Below, one piece after another: positions 21,894 through 34,500 of a stretch of 64,000 nucleotides of DNA (positions are counted from its first letter, which is position 1; the number at the start of each line of letters is the position of its first letter). The translations under genes and the position numbers were made by a program. The notes beneath the pieces were generated by a model. The model searched no databases. It was not told where the DNA came from and saw nothing but the letters and a program-made list of their open reading frames with translations. The stretch spans positions 154,425,613 through 154,489,612 of the forward strand of contig NC_081405.1 of assembly GCF_030272615.1 (NCBI RefSeq). The letters run 5' to 3'. This DNA is from Cryptomeria japonica. Taxonomy: Eukaryota; Streptophyta; Pinopsida; Cupressales; Cupressaceae.

Positions 21894-24548
21894 TGTTGTG
21901 ACCTTTTCACACATCGCCCCATTGCTAATGGGGACCCCCTCTTTTCCTACTCTTTGTGTTGTTAGGTTAGGGTTTTGGCTGCTTAGTGGGCAATTTTGTG
22001 TTTCCTGTGCCCGAGTCTTAGAGTTTTGATCATGCCCAGTGCCATCTAGGGTTTTTGAAAGTTATAGGATCAAGTTGCAAATGTTGATATTTTAACAATC
22101 CTAAATTTTTGTCTAAGTGTTGACCTTTTGAGCATTAGCGTGTTTTTAAACAAGCGCATCAGTGATTTTAAAGTGCCAAGGTATTCCCAGAGCTTTTGGA
22201 GTTGTTTTCTCGCTCCTAAGGTATTATTTAGGTTGATTTTGCACTTTATTCCAATAATTTCCTAGCATTTCGCTCTAATTTTCGGAAAATTTGCCTAAGT
22301 CCAATCTAATTTTGAAGTTGCTAAGCGATTTTTGAGTGGTTAAAATGCCAAATTCCTAAGGTAAATCCATATTCCAAGGGTTAAAAGGTCAAATTCCATG
22401 CTAGAGGTGCTTTTCCCCTCATATTCCAGACTACCCACTCTTTTCCCCCACTCAAAATCCACACTACAAATGGGTTTCCCCTGAAATCCATACTGGCTAT
22501 GATTTTCCACCACTGTTTATCCATGCCTGGGTCGATTTTCCCCTGGAAGTGCTAAAATTTGGCTAAGTGTCGGTATTTTTCCAGATTGCCATCGATTTTC
22601 CACGAGTGCAGGCTATAGTGCGGACAACGTTAAGGATGATTCCATGCCTGGGGCTATTTTCCACTAGGATGTTTTATGACAAGTTAGTGCGGATTTTTGT
22701 GCAGACTCTCAGTCCATGCCCAAGTTGATTTTCCACTGAGAGTAATTTGATGAGTTTTAAGTTTGGATTTTCATCCAGATTGAGGTCGATTTTCCACCAT
22801 GGAGTGTTTTTTGTGAATAAAGTGAATTTGGAGTGTGGATTCCTTGTCCAGACTGCCATTGATTTTCCCTTGTAGTGTTTTATGTGCATTTTGATGAAGT
22901 TTTGTATGGATTTTTATCCAAGCTCAGATCGATTTTCCCTTGTGGGGATTATTTTGACATTTTAAATGATTTTTTAAAGGGATTTTTTTAATTCCAGCTA
23001 AGGTCGATTTTCCCTTGGAGGCTCAATTTGGACTTAAAATTGAAATATTTAATAAGAGAGCCCCATTTTTAATTGTTTTTAAATGATGATTAATGATTAT
23101 TTAAAATTTTGAAAGCAAAATTAAATAACTTGCAATAAGCATTTAATATTTGAACCTTCTAGAAGCAAGTTGGTTTTTAGCAAACAAGTATATAAGCAAG
23201 TGTTTTATCCCACATTGCTTGTGTGGTGAAAGTGAGAGGCAAAAGCAAGTATAAGAGAGGAGTCTACAACAATATTTTATTACGAAATTTGCCAGGTGTC
23301 TCCATGAAAGGCGATTTTTCTCCCTCATTGGCGAATTTTTGCGAAGTGCCGAAGTGAAGTGTTGGGTTAAGGATTCTTTCCTCCTCCATTTTTTCCAGCT
23401 TGCTGTTCCATTCCGTTGCTGCCATTGAAGACCATTTTCAGATTTGGCGATTTTTCCAAATTTGGCGATTTTTCCAAGTTTGGCGGTTTTTGGTGAAAGG
23501 TGGAGTTTTTAATGTTGGAGAGTTTGGCGATATTTTTCTTCCAATGCCGCTTGCTGTTCCAGACCTCCATTGTTGCTGCCATTGAAGACATTTTCAGAAT
23601 TTTAAAATGGCGCCATAGCTGGGAAATTTCGATTTGCATTTGGAGGTGTTTTGTGCCATTGTTTGGGGTGATTTCCTTCACACTTTGTGGCTGCTATCAT
23701 TTCCAGCTTGCTGATATGTTTCAGATCTGAGGTTTGCTTCAGATTTGGACCTCCATTATTAGTTGCATACTTAATTTTCAGACTTCAATTTTCATTGCCC
23801 AGCCAATTCCAACTTAGCCGATTTGCATTTGGAGGTGTTTTATGGAGTTTGAGTTCATTTTTCCAGACCATTTTATCGTTGTTGCAAGTCTGAAAACTCC
23901 ATTGTAGGCAGCTGTTCTCAGAAATTCTCATTTCTAGCCACCTAACCACTTTGACAATTTTGCTTGGAGCTGATTGCTTAGTTATTTTTAATCATTTTCA
24001 GGGATTTTTAACTACTTTGCAAGGTGCTGGTAAGTCTGAAGTAATTAATTTTCAGACTTGTCCTTAGAAATTTATTTTTTACCAACCACACTTACATTCC
24101 TAGATATGATTGTTTTCATCATCAAAATTGATTTTTATCAAGTTATGCATATTTTTGAAGGATTGCAACATGTTTTTTGAAGTTAATTTATTAGTTGTAG
24201 GCTGTCTTCAGATTTAGACCTCCATTGTTGACTGCGGAAGGTGTCTTCAGACATACTTTGTGTGAAAACACAACCTTTCACACCTTTCCTTAGTCATCCT
24301 TGATCTGGTATACTCATTTGCATTTTAGCTTGCATATTTTCTAAGCATAAGGAGGTACTAATGAATTTTATAGAGGGTTTCCATGCCCTAGCATTGTCAT
24401 ACTTTGAATCTTAATTATCAAGATCTACCAAGAGTATGGATTATTTTCCTGACTTTATGCTCTAATTAGCTAAAATCTTTAGAAAGTCAGGAATTTTATA
24501 AAGAGCATTATTTATTTTCCTGAGTCTAACTTCAAGCTTCGTACAGGT
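21894..24548 (+). repeat. Long LTR (second of the two-hairpin class), end uncertain
   Basis: Starts TGTTGTGACC with the head module TGTGA-CCTTT-TCACA and CCCCATT-GCT-AATGGGG (21897-21933), as in the giant solo LTR. 22430-23020 is a degenerate array of about 90 bp around TCGATTTTCCC(T/C)TG. A TATA-type box GTATATAAG lies at about 23189, followed by ATCCCACATTG, a phrase shared with families A and B. The right end is placed before the ORF by position only; I see no iMet-type primer site and no matching second LTR downstream. Confidence 0.55.
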
Positions 24549-25523
24549 ATGATGTCGAAGTCCGGATTCAAGGAAAGGAAAGAACTACTGAAGATGCTGG
24601 AGACTGGATTCTATCCAGAGCTCAAGATTTCATCCAGATGTAAGGAGATCATAGATACAAACATGCATTTCCTAGACTTGGATCAGATGCGACAACGGAT
24701 GTTCGGAGTTGAAGATCAAGTCCCTTCCCCAGTCTATGCGAACATTATGAAGAGTGGTATTTTTCATGCCGCTGGATTTCCACAATCCATATAGTGCAGT
24801 GAGCTTATCGTGGAGTGTGCACGGTTTAATGATCCGCTCATGCTAATGATCAAAACTCATGAGGGCGTTGTTATTGCCTACCTTGCTGAGGATGCTATTG
24901 CTGAGGTGTTCTGGATTCCATGCGGAGCGAACATGAAGGATGTGACCAAGGATGAATATACAGAAAGATACACGAAGAAGATGGGTGTATGCAAGAATTT
25001 GATAAACAAAGAGTGGATGATTGAGCCTAGGTCTCATCATTCCAAGCCTCCCAAGACACTCATGTGCATAGACTTCAAAGAGGAGTATAGCGACTTAATA
25101 TTCCCACTCAACAGAGTGATGGGGATGCTGCAAGGAGCAATATTCGATGGATGGATGTTCTACTTCATCCAGGATTGTCTTAGAGGAACATTAGTAAATT
25201 GGTCTAAAATTATAAGTGACAATCTATACTTTCAGCTGAGGAATGTAGAGCGGTCCAAGTCATTCGCCATGACGTCTTACCTGGTATACCTGCTTGCATG
25301 GTTTGTTTCATATAGAGGTTTGATATGCAAAGGTGAAGTCGGGAATGGGCAAGGACAATTCAAGAGTCATGAATGCTACTCCCACTTGAGCATGTATAGA
25401 ATTGAAGATTATAAGAGAGTGAATGATGCATTCACTATGTATATCAGATGGATGTTGCAAGGCGGAATCCATAGTAGATTGTCCAAGAAGGCAACAAAGC
25501 TAATAGAGAAATATGGATCGTGA
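24549..25523 (+). pseudogene. ORF of unknown function downstream of the long LTR, one stop
   Basis: One frame runs 325 codons from ATG at 24549 (a second ATG at 24552) to TGA at 25521, with a single TAG at 24792. The product is mixed-charge with hydrophobic stretches in the C-terminal half (SFAMTSYLVYLLAWFVSYRG). No knuckle, protease, RT or integrase motif. Its place just after a long LTR suggests the ORF of a non-autonomous retrotransposon. It vaguely resembles the plant-mobile-domain or putative plant transposon proteins found in such elements, but I cannot confirm that. It shows no visible similarity to the family A ORF. Confidence 0.55.
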
Positions 25524-26418
25524 TATATTTGTTGATGCATGATAGCCTCAGTGAGATAAATGATTGAATGAGAGATAAAAAACTCTACCTAGGGTAACCA
25601 ATGGGCTTAATAAATGCATGACTGAGTCCTCCACCGGTGGAAAATCCTACAAATGGGTGGAGAGACTTAATGATGCTAAGTTTAATATTTCCAAGTTGCA
25701 GGAGTTGGTGAGAAGGTTTGCACGTGTGTGGAGGCACTAGATGGTCTAATATCTCTATGTATCAGACTGTGTGGAGGCACTAGATGGTCTGATATAGAGT
25801 TGATCCACATTGTTTGTGAGGGTGGAAGATGTGCAAAGACCCCCTGAGGCGAATCAATTTGATTGGAGGACTTTTTGTTGAATGAAAATGAACGTGACTA
25901 TCGTAAAAGGCCAAACTGTGACAGTCATGATTAACCAGTGTCAATGCCCCGAACCAAGTCTTAGAAGGAAGTTTGGTTGTTAGATGCTTGAAGATAGGAT
26001 CATAGACCCGGAGAAGAGTTTCCCATATCAAAGTTAACAAGTTTTGAGCCATAAGTGTGTTGGTTTGGTCCTTGGTCATCAAAGTTGACAGTCCTAAATG
26101 TGGGAGCCTAGTAACCATTAATGAATGGTAAGTGTGACAGTGTTGAGAGCCACCAATTTGCATTTGTTGTGATACCTCAAACCAAGACGAGTTTACCTTG
26201 ATGTTGATATGTCCTTGTAATGTTGGATCATGTCTTGAAAGGGTGGCCAAGTCTATAGACCAGTAGGTGTATCCAAGGGTACCTATAACAGATGGGTTTT
26301 GAAACCATTGTCATTGTGTACTTAAACTTTTGCGAGTGTCCTTCCTCTGCATCAACAACTCCATCTAGGGGTGGGGATGAGTGATAGAGTAAAATGTCTG
26401 TAAGATGTTCTTACTAAT
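25524..26418 (+). other. Sequence between the unknown ORF and the solo LTR, no gene
   Basis: Contains a short direct duplication GTGTGGAGGCACTAGATGGT (25729-25797, two copies about 40 bp apart). A 156-codon minus-strand open stretch (25780-26250) has no recognisable features. Probably the remaining interior of the element starting at 21894. Confidence 0.4.
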
Positions 26419-28119
26419 TGTAATGTCCCCATTTTGCGAGCATCAGAGTTTGTAAGAATTAGCCTATCATTTGACCCTCGTAGGCTAACAATTATTGATA
26501 GAGGGCCTCGTGTGGCAGTTACTTGGTGATTAGAGACATTACTCTTCAGCTGGATTTAGGTTTTGGCCTTTGCACAGGTTTTTTGACTCAGATTGGCACA
26601 CTTACTATTTATAGTAAGTTACTATTTTGGGAGAGTCAGGGTTCCTATTAATAGAAAGACACCTGAGCAGAGCTTATTGGCAGTGTCAACCTTGATTGGG
26701 CCTTTGCAGCTATTTCTAGACTCAGTTCCACATACTTACTATTTATAGTAAGTCACTATTCAGGGTTTCTATTTTTAGATAGGCATCCAATCACATGGAG
26801 AATGGGGAGAGTCGACTCCTGGCTCAGACGGTTTAGCAATCAGACAAGTACATCAAGAGATATTAAAGTTTAAGTGACTTAAGTGATTTATTTAATATTT
26901 TAATATTATTATAAAGTTCTAAAGTAACTTTATAATAATGAAGTCACTTTAATATAATAAAGTGCGTTAAGTGAATAATTTAATGTAGGAATAAATCTTT
27001 TATCCCACATTGGCCAGGAAGGTGTTTGAGCTCTCTTAAGGAAAGAATAAAAAGAAAGGCAAGAGTTCATTCTCGGCATCCAATTGATGAATTGTAATTT
27101 TTGAAATGGGAGTAGTTTGAGAGAGGAAGAAACCAAGGTTTCAACCTTTGCACTTTGGAGAGCGTAAATTCTTCGAAGTTTAGGGCATCTGAGGTGCTGA
27201 AATAATCACTGATATTTGCCATTGGGAGTGACTTCATTCAGGGTCACTATTTATGCACAAATTGAAGAAGAATCCATGGAATGTTGAGCTGGTTAATGAA
27301 TTTCATCTGGAAGTTGAAAGACCATATTGGAGGAAACATTGCCAATGCATTGTCATTATTTATTTTGTGAGCTGCTACAGTACCCGCGTCTACAGTACCC
27401 CCGTGAACAGTGCGCATGAACAGTGCCGTGAACAGTGCGCTACAGTGCCGTGAACAGTGCACATGAACAGTGCCGTGAATAGTGCGCTACAGTGCCGTGA
27501 ACAGTGCGCTACAGTAGTTGGAGTTCTATAGAAGGGGATTTAGAAAGGTTGAACAGCTATATATATTTGACAAGGGATTTGCATATGAGGAGAATCAAAC
27601 CAATATATCAAGGCAGCCATTGAAATACCAGGTTTTCTATCTATGGTCATTGTATTAGAAAATCATTACTTCATTGCCTCATTTTCTATTATGATTATAT
27701 CATGAAATATTTGGAGGTTGCATATGTTTAATGGAGATATAATTTGCATATTCCACATTCATGGTAACATTCAACATTGATCAGCCATTTAGCTTTCATG
27801 CCAATTGTTTGCTTAAATGCCTAATGGCTGTAGGTGTACTTTGGGATGCATGACAAGTGTTTGTCTTAATGTCAACTAGCTGTACTAGTTAATTTCAGTC
27901 ATTACATGTGTGGAAAGGTCTAAAACAGCTAGTATATCATTTCTATAACAATTTTGCATTGTTAGAAGCTTTCCATAACTTCATTTGCAGCCTACAAACC
28001 CAAAGCAGACAAATAAGAATTCATTACAGCGGCTTCAAACATTGTATGCCAAGTGTTTGACAATATTCCTTGGGGGTTCAATAAGCAAAACAGGGTCAGA
28101 TTAGCCAAGGGATATTACA
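26419..28119 (+). mobile_element. Solo LTR of family A, mosaic with family B-like sequence
   Basis: 1701 bp, TGTAATG...TATTACA, flanked by the exact duplication CTAAT (26414-26418, 28120-28124). 26419-27092 and about 27500-28119 are near-identical to the family A LTR. About 27093-27370 is not: it reads ...AGAGGAAGAAACCAAGG..., GGAGAGCG.AAATTCTTC, GAGGTGCTGAAATA, which instead parallels the family B LTR (GAAGCCAAGGGTTTC, GGAGAGCGACAATTCTTCAG, GAGGTGGTGAAATA). A CAGTGC tandem block lies at 27370-27520. Confidence 0.9.
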
Positions 28120-28242
28120 CTAATGGTTTACATAAAATAATAATCCAAAGTTAAATAGAAAGGAATATAATATTATAGTTTTTAAGTTTTGAAATAATTT
28201 AAATTTCTAATTGTAAAGCAATGGTAGTTAGGGATAGAGTAG

Positions 28243-28730
28243 TGTTAAATTATAGTCTCAGTCGTAACTAAATTGTATCAAGAGCACAAAATACTAATTC
28301 TGTTATTTACGATTTAAATAAGATTGGAATTTGGTTAGCGTTTAACTGACAGATTAACCTTGCAAATATTTAAGTTGGTTAAAGTTATGAACGCCGGTGT
28401 AGATGATTGTGGCTCCACACAGGGGTCACGACCCTATGTGGAACCACGTGGTTCCACATAGGATCGCGACCCCGTGTGGGGGCACAATTCCATGAAGACA
28501 ATCGCATATATACGCCATCCTCCATGTTGTTACTTGGTGTTTGTAGTACATAACAAAACAGATAAAGATCGGTGACATATATATGCATTTGCCTTCATAC
28601 CTACAGAGGCAAATCGATAAGAGACTTAATCGGTTCTTCATTTCTTCGATCTGACTCTAATATACCAGAAATTTGAAGCTACATTAAATCTGATTGCACA
28701 TAAACAATAACAGTCTATTTTACATTTACA
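28243..28730 (+). repeat. 5' LTR of the copia element, with a 67-bp palindrome
   Basis: 488 bp. Compared with the 3' LTR it has exactly 67 extra bases (28413-28479), which form a near-perfect hairpin with arms such as CCTATGTGGAACCACG. The rest aligns without large gaps. Confidence 0.93.
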
Positions 28731-28742
28731 TGGTATCAGAGC
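28731..28742 (+). promoter_or_regulatory. Primer-binding site of the copia element
   Basis: TGGTATCAGAGC starts at the base after the LTR: complement of the 3' end of initiator methionine tRNA. Confidence 0.93.
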
Positions 28743-28806
28743 CTAACTACTTAAGATCCGAATAGACTAAAAGCGAAGTTTACATATCAAATCGAAGATT
28801 TCTAAA

Positions 28807-30417
28807 ATGGCAAACACAATCAGATTCGAGGACAGACTCGAAGCAGCAGCAAATTTTGTGGCTCGGAAAGTCAGAATTATGATAGTATTAAGAGAGAACA
28901 AATTAATCAAATTCATAAAAGAAGACAAGCCCGAACGTGCAGACGAACCTGAGAAAACTGTGTGAAATGAAGGAAATGATAAAGCTGTAAAAATCGTGAT
29001 AGATGCAGTAAGGGATCACATAATACCACTTATATTAAAATATGACAACGCTTATGAAATGTTCAAAACCCTTGAAAGGACGTATGAGATAAACAATCCG
29101 AGCAAAACCCTAGCTCTAAAAAGACAGTTGAACCACATAAGTATAAATAAAGGTGAAACAATAAACTCATACTTCATGAGGATAGGTTCACTCAGAGATC
29201 AACTGCAAAAACATGATTATCATGTCGAGAAGCAAGAACTATCAATGATTACTCTAGATGGATTACTTGAATCCTGGGAATCATTCAAACAAGGCATAAA
29301 TGCAAGGGATAAATTTACAGAATTTGATCGACTAAGGGATGACTGCCTCCTTGAAGAGTCAAGGCAAATGAAAGGGGGAAATCACAAAACTAAAGATGAG
29401 GACCTCCACATTTTGAATACCGACTCCCGTAAGAAAGGCAAGAAGAGAAACTTCAAGAAGAGAAAATCCCATCATGGGAAAAGCTTTCATAAGAAAGACA
29501 TGTCAAAAATGCAATGTCATAGATGTGATCAGTACGGACACATGTCATTTAATTGTCCTGATAAAGTAAAACAGCAGGCATCATTCGCCAAAGTAGAGAG
29601 GAACATAAAACTTGAATCTGAGAAGTTTGTATTATATTCAGCACTATCAAATCAAGCTTCAAACAAGTTTAACACTTGGGTGATAGACAGTGGATCGTCA
29701 AGACATGTCACCGGATTCAAAGAGTTACTAGACTCAATAGAAGAGGGATCAAATGAAGAGGTAAGAATAGGGGATGACTCTGCACACCCTGTAAAAGGTG
29801 TCGGAACATGTACAATCAGACTGAAGTCTGGAATCTCAATCCAACTCACTAGGGTACTATTTGTACCAGGCATCAAAAGGAACTTAGTCTTTATCTCTGC
29901 ACTTGAGGATGACGGATATAGAGTCTCATTCATAGAAGGAAAGGTAATGGCATGGCCAAAAACATCCACCTTCAAAAGAGCACAAGTGATTGGTTACAGA
30001 CAAGGACACCTATATGAATTGTGTAATGAGCCAAATCAAACCTTACTTCATGAAGTCATAGATCAAGCGGAAATTTGGCATAGAAGACTAGGGCACTTAC
30101 ATTTTCGTGCTCTACCCTCCATGGAGAAATTAGTCACAGGACTACCTAAACTAAAGCCAATTCATTCAGATGTTTGTAAAGGATGTGCACTAGGGAAAAA
30201 CACTAAAAGCTCTTTTCCCTGCAGTTCTAGAAAAATTAAAGGAGTACTAGAACTAGTTCACTCTGACTTATGTGGGCCTATGTCTGAACCATCACTAGGA
30301 AACGCATTATACTATGTAATCTTTGTAGACGTTTTTTCTAGGAAAACTTGGATTTATTTCCTTAAAAGTAAAGAATCTGAAGATATTCTTAGGAAATTTA
30401 AAGAGTTCAAATCTATT
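28807..30417 (+). pseudogene. Copia gag, protease and first part of integrase
   Basis: Starts at ATG 28807 (MANTIRFEDRLEAAANF, a typical copia gag start). TGA at 28963 sits where related gags have Trp. Then come the gag core, the knuckle CHRCDQYGHMSFNC (C-x2-C-x4-H-x4-C, about 29515-29555), protease WVIDSGSSRHVTG (about 29680-29715), the GAG-pre-integrase zinc region (H, H, CKGC; about 30080-30190) and the start of the integrase core with its first Asp in LVHSDLCGP (about 30255). The frame is cut at 30417 by the gypsy insertion and continues at 37488. A terminal run of about a dozen codons after 30417 is gypsy LTR, not copia. Confidence 0.93.
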
Positions 30418-31537
30418 TGTAATGTCCCCACCTTTTTAGCATCTCATTGGAGTTCTTAGCCTTTACATTCTCCGAAGGCTAAGTGGAGAAACAAGGAGAA
30501 ATTGATTAAATTAATTTCTTATTAAGTCATTAAATAAAATAAAATTAAAAAAGGTGACTTTATATTTAATTAATTTAATTAAAAGTGACTTAAGTGATTT
30601 ATTTAAATATTTTAATGTTATTATAAAGTTATAAAGTAACTTTATAATAATAAAGTCACTTTAATATTATAATGTGTGAATATGTCTTTAATCCCACATT
30701 GGCCAAGAAAGTGTTGGAGCTCTCATAAGAAAGAATAAGAAGGGACTTAAGAGCTCATTTTATATCATCCATCTAGAGAATTGATATTTGTTTGTTATGA
30801 ACTTGGGAGAAGAAGCCAAGGGTTTCTGATTCAGTCAGCCATTGGAGAGCGACAATTCTTCAGTATTGCAACCATTTGAGGTGGTGAAATATCCACTAAA
30901 TTTGGCATTTCAGGAGAGCTTCATTCTGGAGTTCTATTTGGGCTTTAAAAAGAAGGGAAGACATCTAGGGTATGCAGATTTTCGAATATATATTAATTGC
31001 AGACCTACAGTTTCATTTGGCAGCCATTAAAAATCAGAATTGAAGCAATCATTTCAAAATACAATTGCTGCTACAGTACCCGCGCTACAGTAAACGCTAC
31101 AGTACCGCCATACGGACTGCTACAGTGCCGCGTGAACAGTACCGCGTGAATAGTGCCGCCGTACGGATTGCTACAGTACCGCGTGAACAGTAATTTTTTC
31201 AAAAAAATTAAAATTTGCAGTTGGCAGATTTTTTCAACTACTGGGACAGCAAAAATCAGGTTTTTATCTTACATTGTAATGAATTTGTTTTCCAGGCATA
31301 TTGGCCATAAAACAGAACAAACATTCCCTTGATAGTTTCGTAAATTAATTCCAGCAGTAATATTATTGTTCCAGTATTATTTTAAGCATAGGAGTTTATT
31401 CCAGTATTGTTTCATTGCTCATTATTACCAAAAAAAAACACAAAAAAATCTATAAACATTCAAAAACCAAAACAAATTCAAATCTATTGCATTCAAAAGA
31501 AACAGTCAGCAGAGGAGAGCCAAGTTGGGTTCTTACA
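30418..31537 (+). repeat. 5' LTR of family B
   Basis: 1120 bp. It shares with family A the first twelve bases, an AT-rich hairpin core (about 30580-30665), ATCCCACATTGGCCA, and a CTACAGT/GTGAACAGT tandem block (31068-31195). Small ORFs such as 30842-31030 recur identically in the other LTR and are not genes. Confidence 0.95.
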
Positions 31538-31538
31538 T

Positions 31539-31550
31539 TGGTATCAGAGC
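31539..31550 (+). promoter_or_regulatory. Primer-binding site of family B
   Basis: TGGTATCAGAGC, one base after the LTR, same spacing and sequence as in family A. Confidence 0.93.
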
Positions 31551-34500
31551 TAAATCCTGCCATCTTGAGGGTTTAGCAATCACATGCAGCCGCCTGAGGT
31601 TGGCTCTCACAGATATTACACTCGCAGGCGAGCTTTGTTTGACAGGGAACAAGAATTTGACAGGCAGCCGGGCACCATGGGTGACAGGCAAGGGGGTAGC
31701 CCACCCAGAGGCGATAGGAATGAGGAGCAAGAAACAAGGGAATTTTTCAGAGTAATGGCTACAGGACAGCAGCAGATGGCTCAGGCCTTGCAGGCACTCA
31801 CCACCATGATTGAGCGCATGAACCCACAAGACAGACAGAATCAGGAGCAAGGGGATAACAGGAGTGCAGTGGGGTCACCTAGAGCTCAGAGGACTCATTC
31901 CAGGACAGCAGATAGGCCTACACGTCCTACCTTCATTAGAGATGAGCCTGAGGTAGCACCTACAGGAGAACCAGGAGAGGAGATGTTCGCAGATATCCTC
32001 ATGGCTGCGAATGACGAATGGGATTTATTAACTCCACAGGTGCGAGAGAGGATGACATTCGAGAGGTTTGTTAATCAGAGGAGAGAGCATTACAGGTCAC
32101 TCAGACAGGATAGGAGGCCTAGAGGTCAAAATAGTGAGCTAAATAGGGTTACAGGCAAGCTTACTATGCCTACATTTGATGGGAGTGGTAAGATGACAGC
32201 TCAAGCTTGGATTCATAAGCTTGACACATTTTTGGCACTGAGGCCAATGACAGAGATTGAAGCTATCAAATACGCGACTTTGCATTTGGAGGGAGTAGCA
32301 CATGACTGGTGGTACCATGGTATGGTAACACTTCAGCATAATCAGGTGACAGAGTACCAGGACTTCATGGATAGGTTGGTTGAAAGATTTGACAAGAAAG
32401 ATCCAGAGGTTTACTTCCGGGACTTAGCACAGCTAAAACAAACAGGCAACTTGGAGTATTTCATTGGTGAATTTCAGCGGTTGGCAGTCATGGTGCCAAA
32501 CATTTCAGAGCGTAGATTGATAGTTCTTTTCATTGAGGGCCTATCCGAACCACTGAGAGGTTGGATAAAGGCATTTGATCCTATTTCTTTACAGGAAGCT
32601 ATGAAAAAGGCAAGAAGTATGGAACATGCAGTCCCAACAAACAAATTTCAGTCCAAAGGAGCATCTTCTAGTAAGGATAACAAACCATTTTATAAAAAAC
32701 CAGAGAGGATTGATTTTAAAAATGATTCTAAAGATAAAACTCCAGCACCTTTTGACAGGGAAACATTAAATGATTTGAGAAAGAAAAAATTATGTTTCTA
32801 CTGTAAGGGACCCTATGATGCAAACCATGATTGTCCTCTTAGACCAAAGGGCAAAGCTAACAGAGTTATGTGGCCATACTATGAGGAATCAGAATCAGAT
32901 AATTCAGATCAGCAGTCTGATATAGAGGAAATAGATGGTGACAAAGAGGAAGACAAGGCTGAAAACTTGTCTAAAATGGAGTCCAAGGATGGGGAAGGAG
33001 ATGGGCAACTTAGGGAAGCTCGTCTCACTAGTATTAGGCAGGAAGGGTCATTCCGGATGAGAGGAGTGCTTGCTGGACAGCGAGTCATAACTTTGGTTGA
33101 TACAGGTGCTACTCATAATTTCATTGATGCTAGGATGGTGGAGAAGCGTGGCATACAAATAGAGGAGTTTGGGGGAATTAGAGTGAGGGTAGCTGATGGC
33201 TATGTCCTCAAATGTGATCGTAAGATCACTGGACTCCCATTGAAAGTTAATAATTATGACTTTAAGGCAGATTTCTATGTTGTGCCTATGGGAGATACAG
33301 ATATAGTCCTTGGGATGAGTTGGTTGCATGATATTGGGGAGTTCACTCTTAACCTCAAGGAGATGGAGATGAGGTTTAAAGTGAATGGGAAGACACATAT
33401 TCTTAAGGCAATCAGGGACAGTGATCTCAGGATGGTTTCTTTCCGGAGGATGGCTAGATTGATTCGACATGATCAGGTAGAGTGGGCAGCAGAGTGCATG
33501 TTGATGCCATCACAGGAGGGACAGCAGAAGATTGAATATCCTCCTGATATTCAGGAGCTTAGAGTTAAACATTCTAAGGTGTTCAGTGACATTCCACCAG
33601 GTAGACCACCAGACAGGGGTATTGAGCACATCATTGAGTTAGAGGAGGGGGCTAAACCCATCATGATTACACCTTACAGGCATCCGAAGAGGTTGAAGGA
33701 TGAAATTGAGAAAACCGTAAAGGAGTTACTTGCTATGGGCCACATTAGACCAAGTAAGTCTCCTTTCGCTTCTTCAGTGGTCTTAATGAAGAAGAAGGAT
33801 GGGACATTGAGGATGTGCATTGATTACAGGGTGCTTAATAGGAAGACAATTAAAAACAGGTACCCCATTCCTAGGATCGATGAGTTGATAGATGAGCTTC
33901 ATGGAGCTTGCTTCTTTTCAAAGATAGATTTGAGATCAGGTTATCACCAGATCAGAGTTAGAGAGCAGGACATTTAGAAGACAGCCTTTAGATGTCATTG
34001 TGGCCATTTTGAGTTTGTAGTTATGCCATTTGGGCTAACTAACGCACCTGCTACTTTTCAGGCAACAATGAATTGGGTTTTCCATCCTCAGTTAAGGAAA
34101 TTTGTACTTGTCTTCTTCGATGATATCTTGGTGTACAGTAGATCTTGGGAGGAGCACTTGGTTCACCTTGACACGGTGTTGGATATATTGGGCAGAGAGT
34201 CCTTGTATGCAAAGGAGTCAAAGTGTGATTTGGGCATGACAGAGTTGTTGTACTTGGGTCACATCATCAGTGCAGAGGGCGTACGCATGGATCCTGAAAA
34301 GATTCGTGCCATTGTGGAGTGGCCTTCACCGGTGAACCTTACACAGTTGAGGGGCTTTCTGGGATTATGTGGTTTGTACAGGAGGTTTGTGGATGGATAT
34401 TCTAGGCATGCAGCACCCTTGACAGATTTGATGAGAAAGGGAGCTTTCTTGTGGACTCCTGAGGCACAGGAGTGTTTTGAGAAATTTAAGGAGTTGATGA

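Noticed and set aside
25780-26250. 156-codon minus-strand ORF
   Set aside because: No domain, composition like surrounding non-coding sequence, and it opposes the element's strand.
30842-31030. 62-codon ORF repeated at 36786-36974
   Set aside because: Inside family B LTRs; duplicate by LTR identity, no domain or conserved context.
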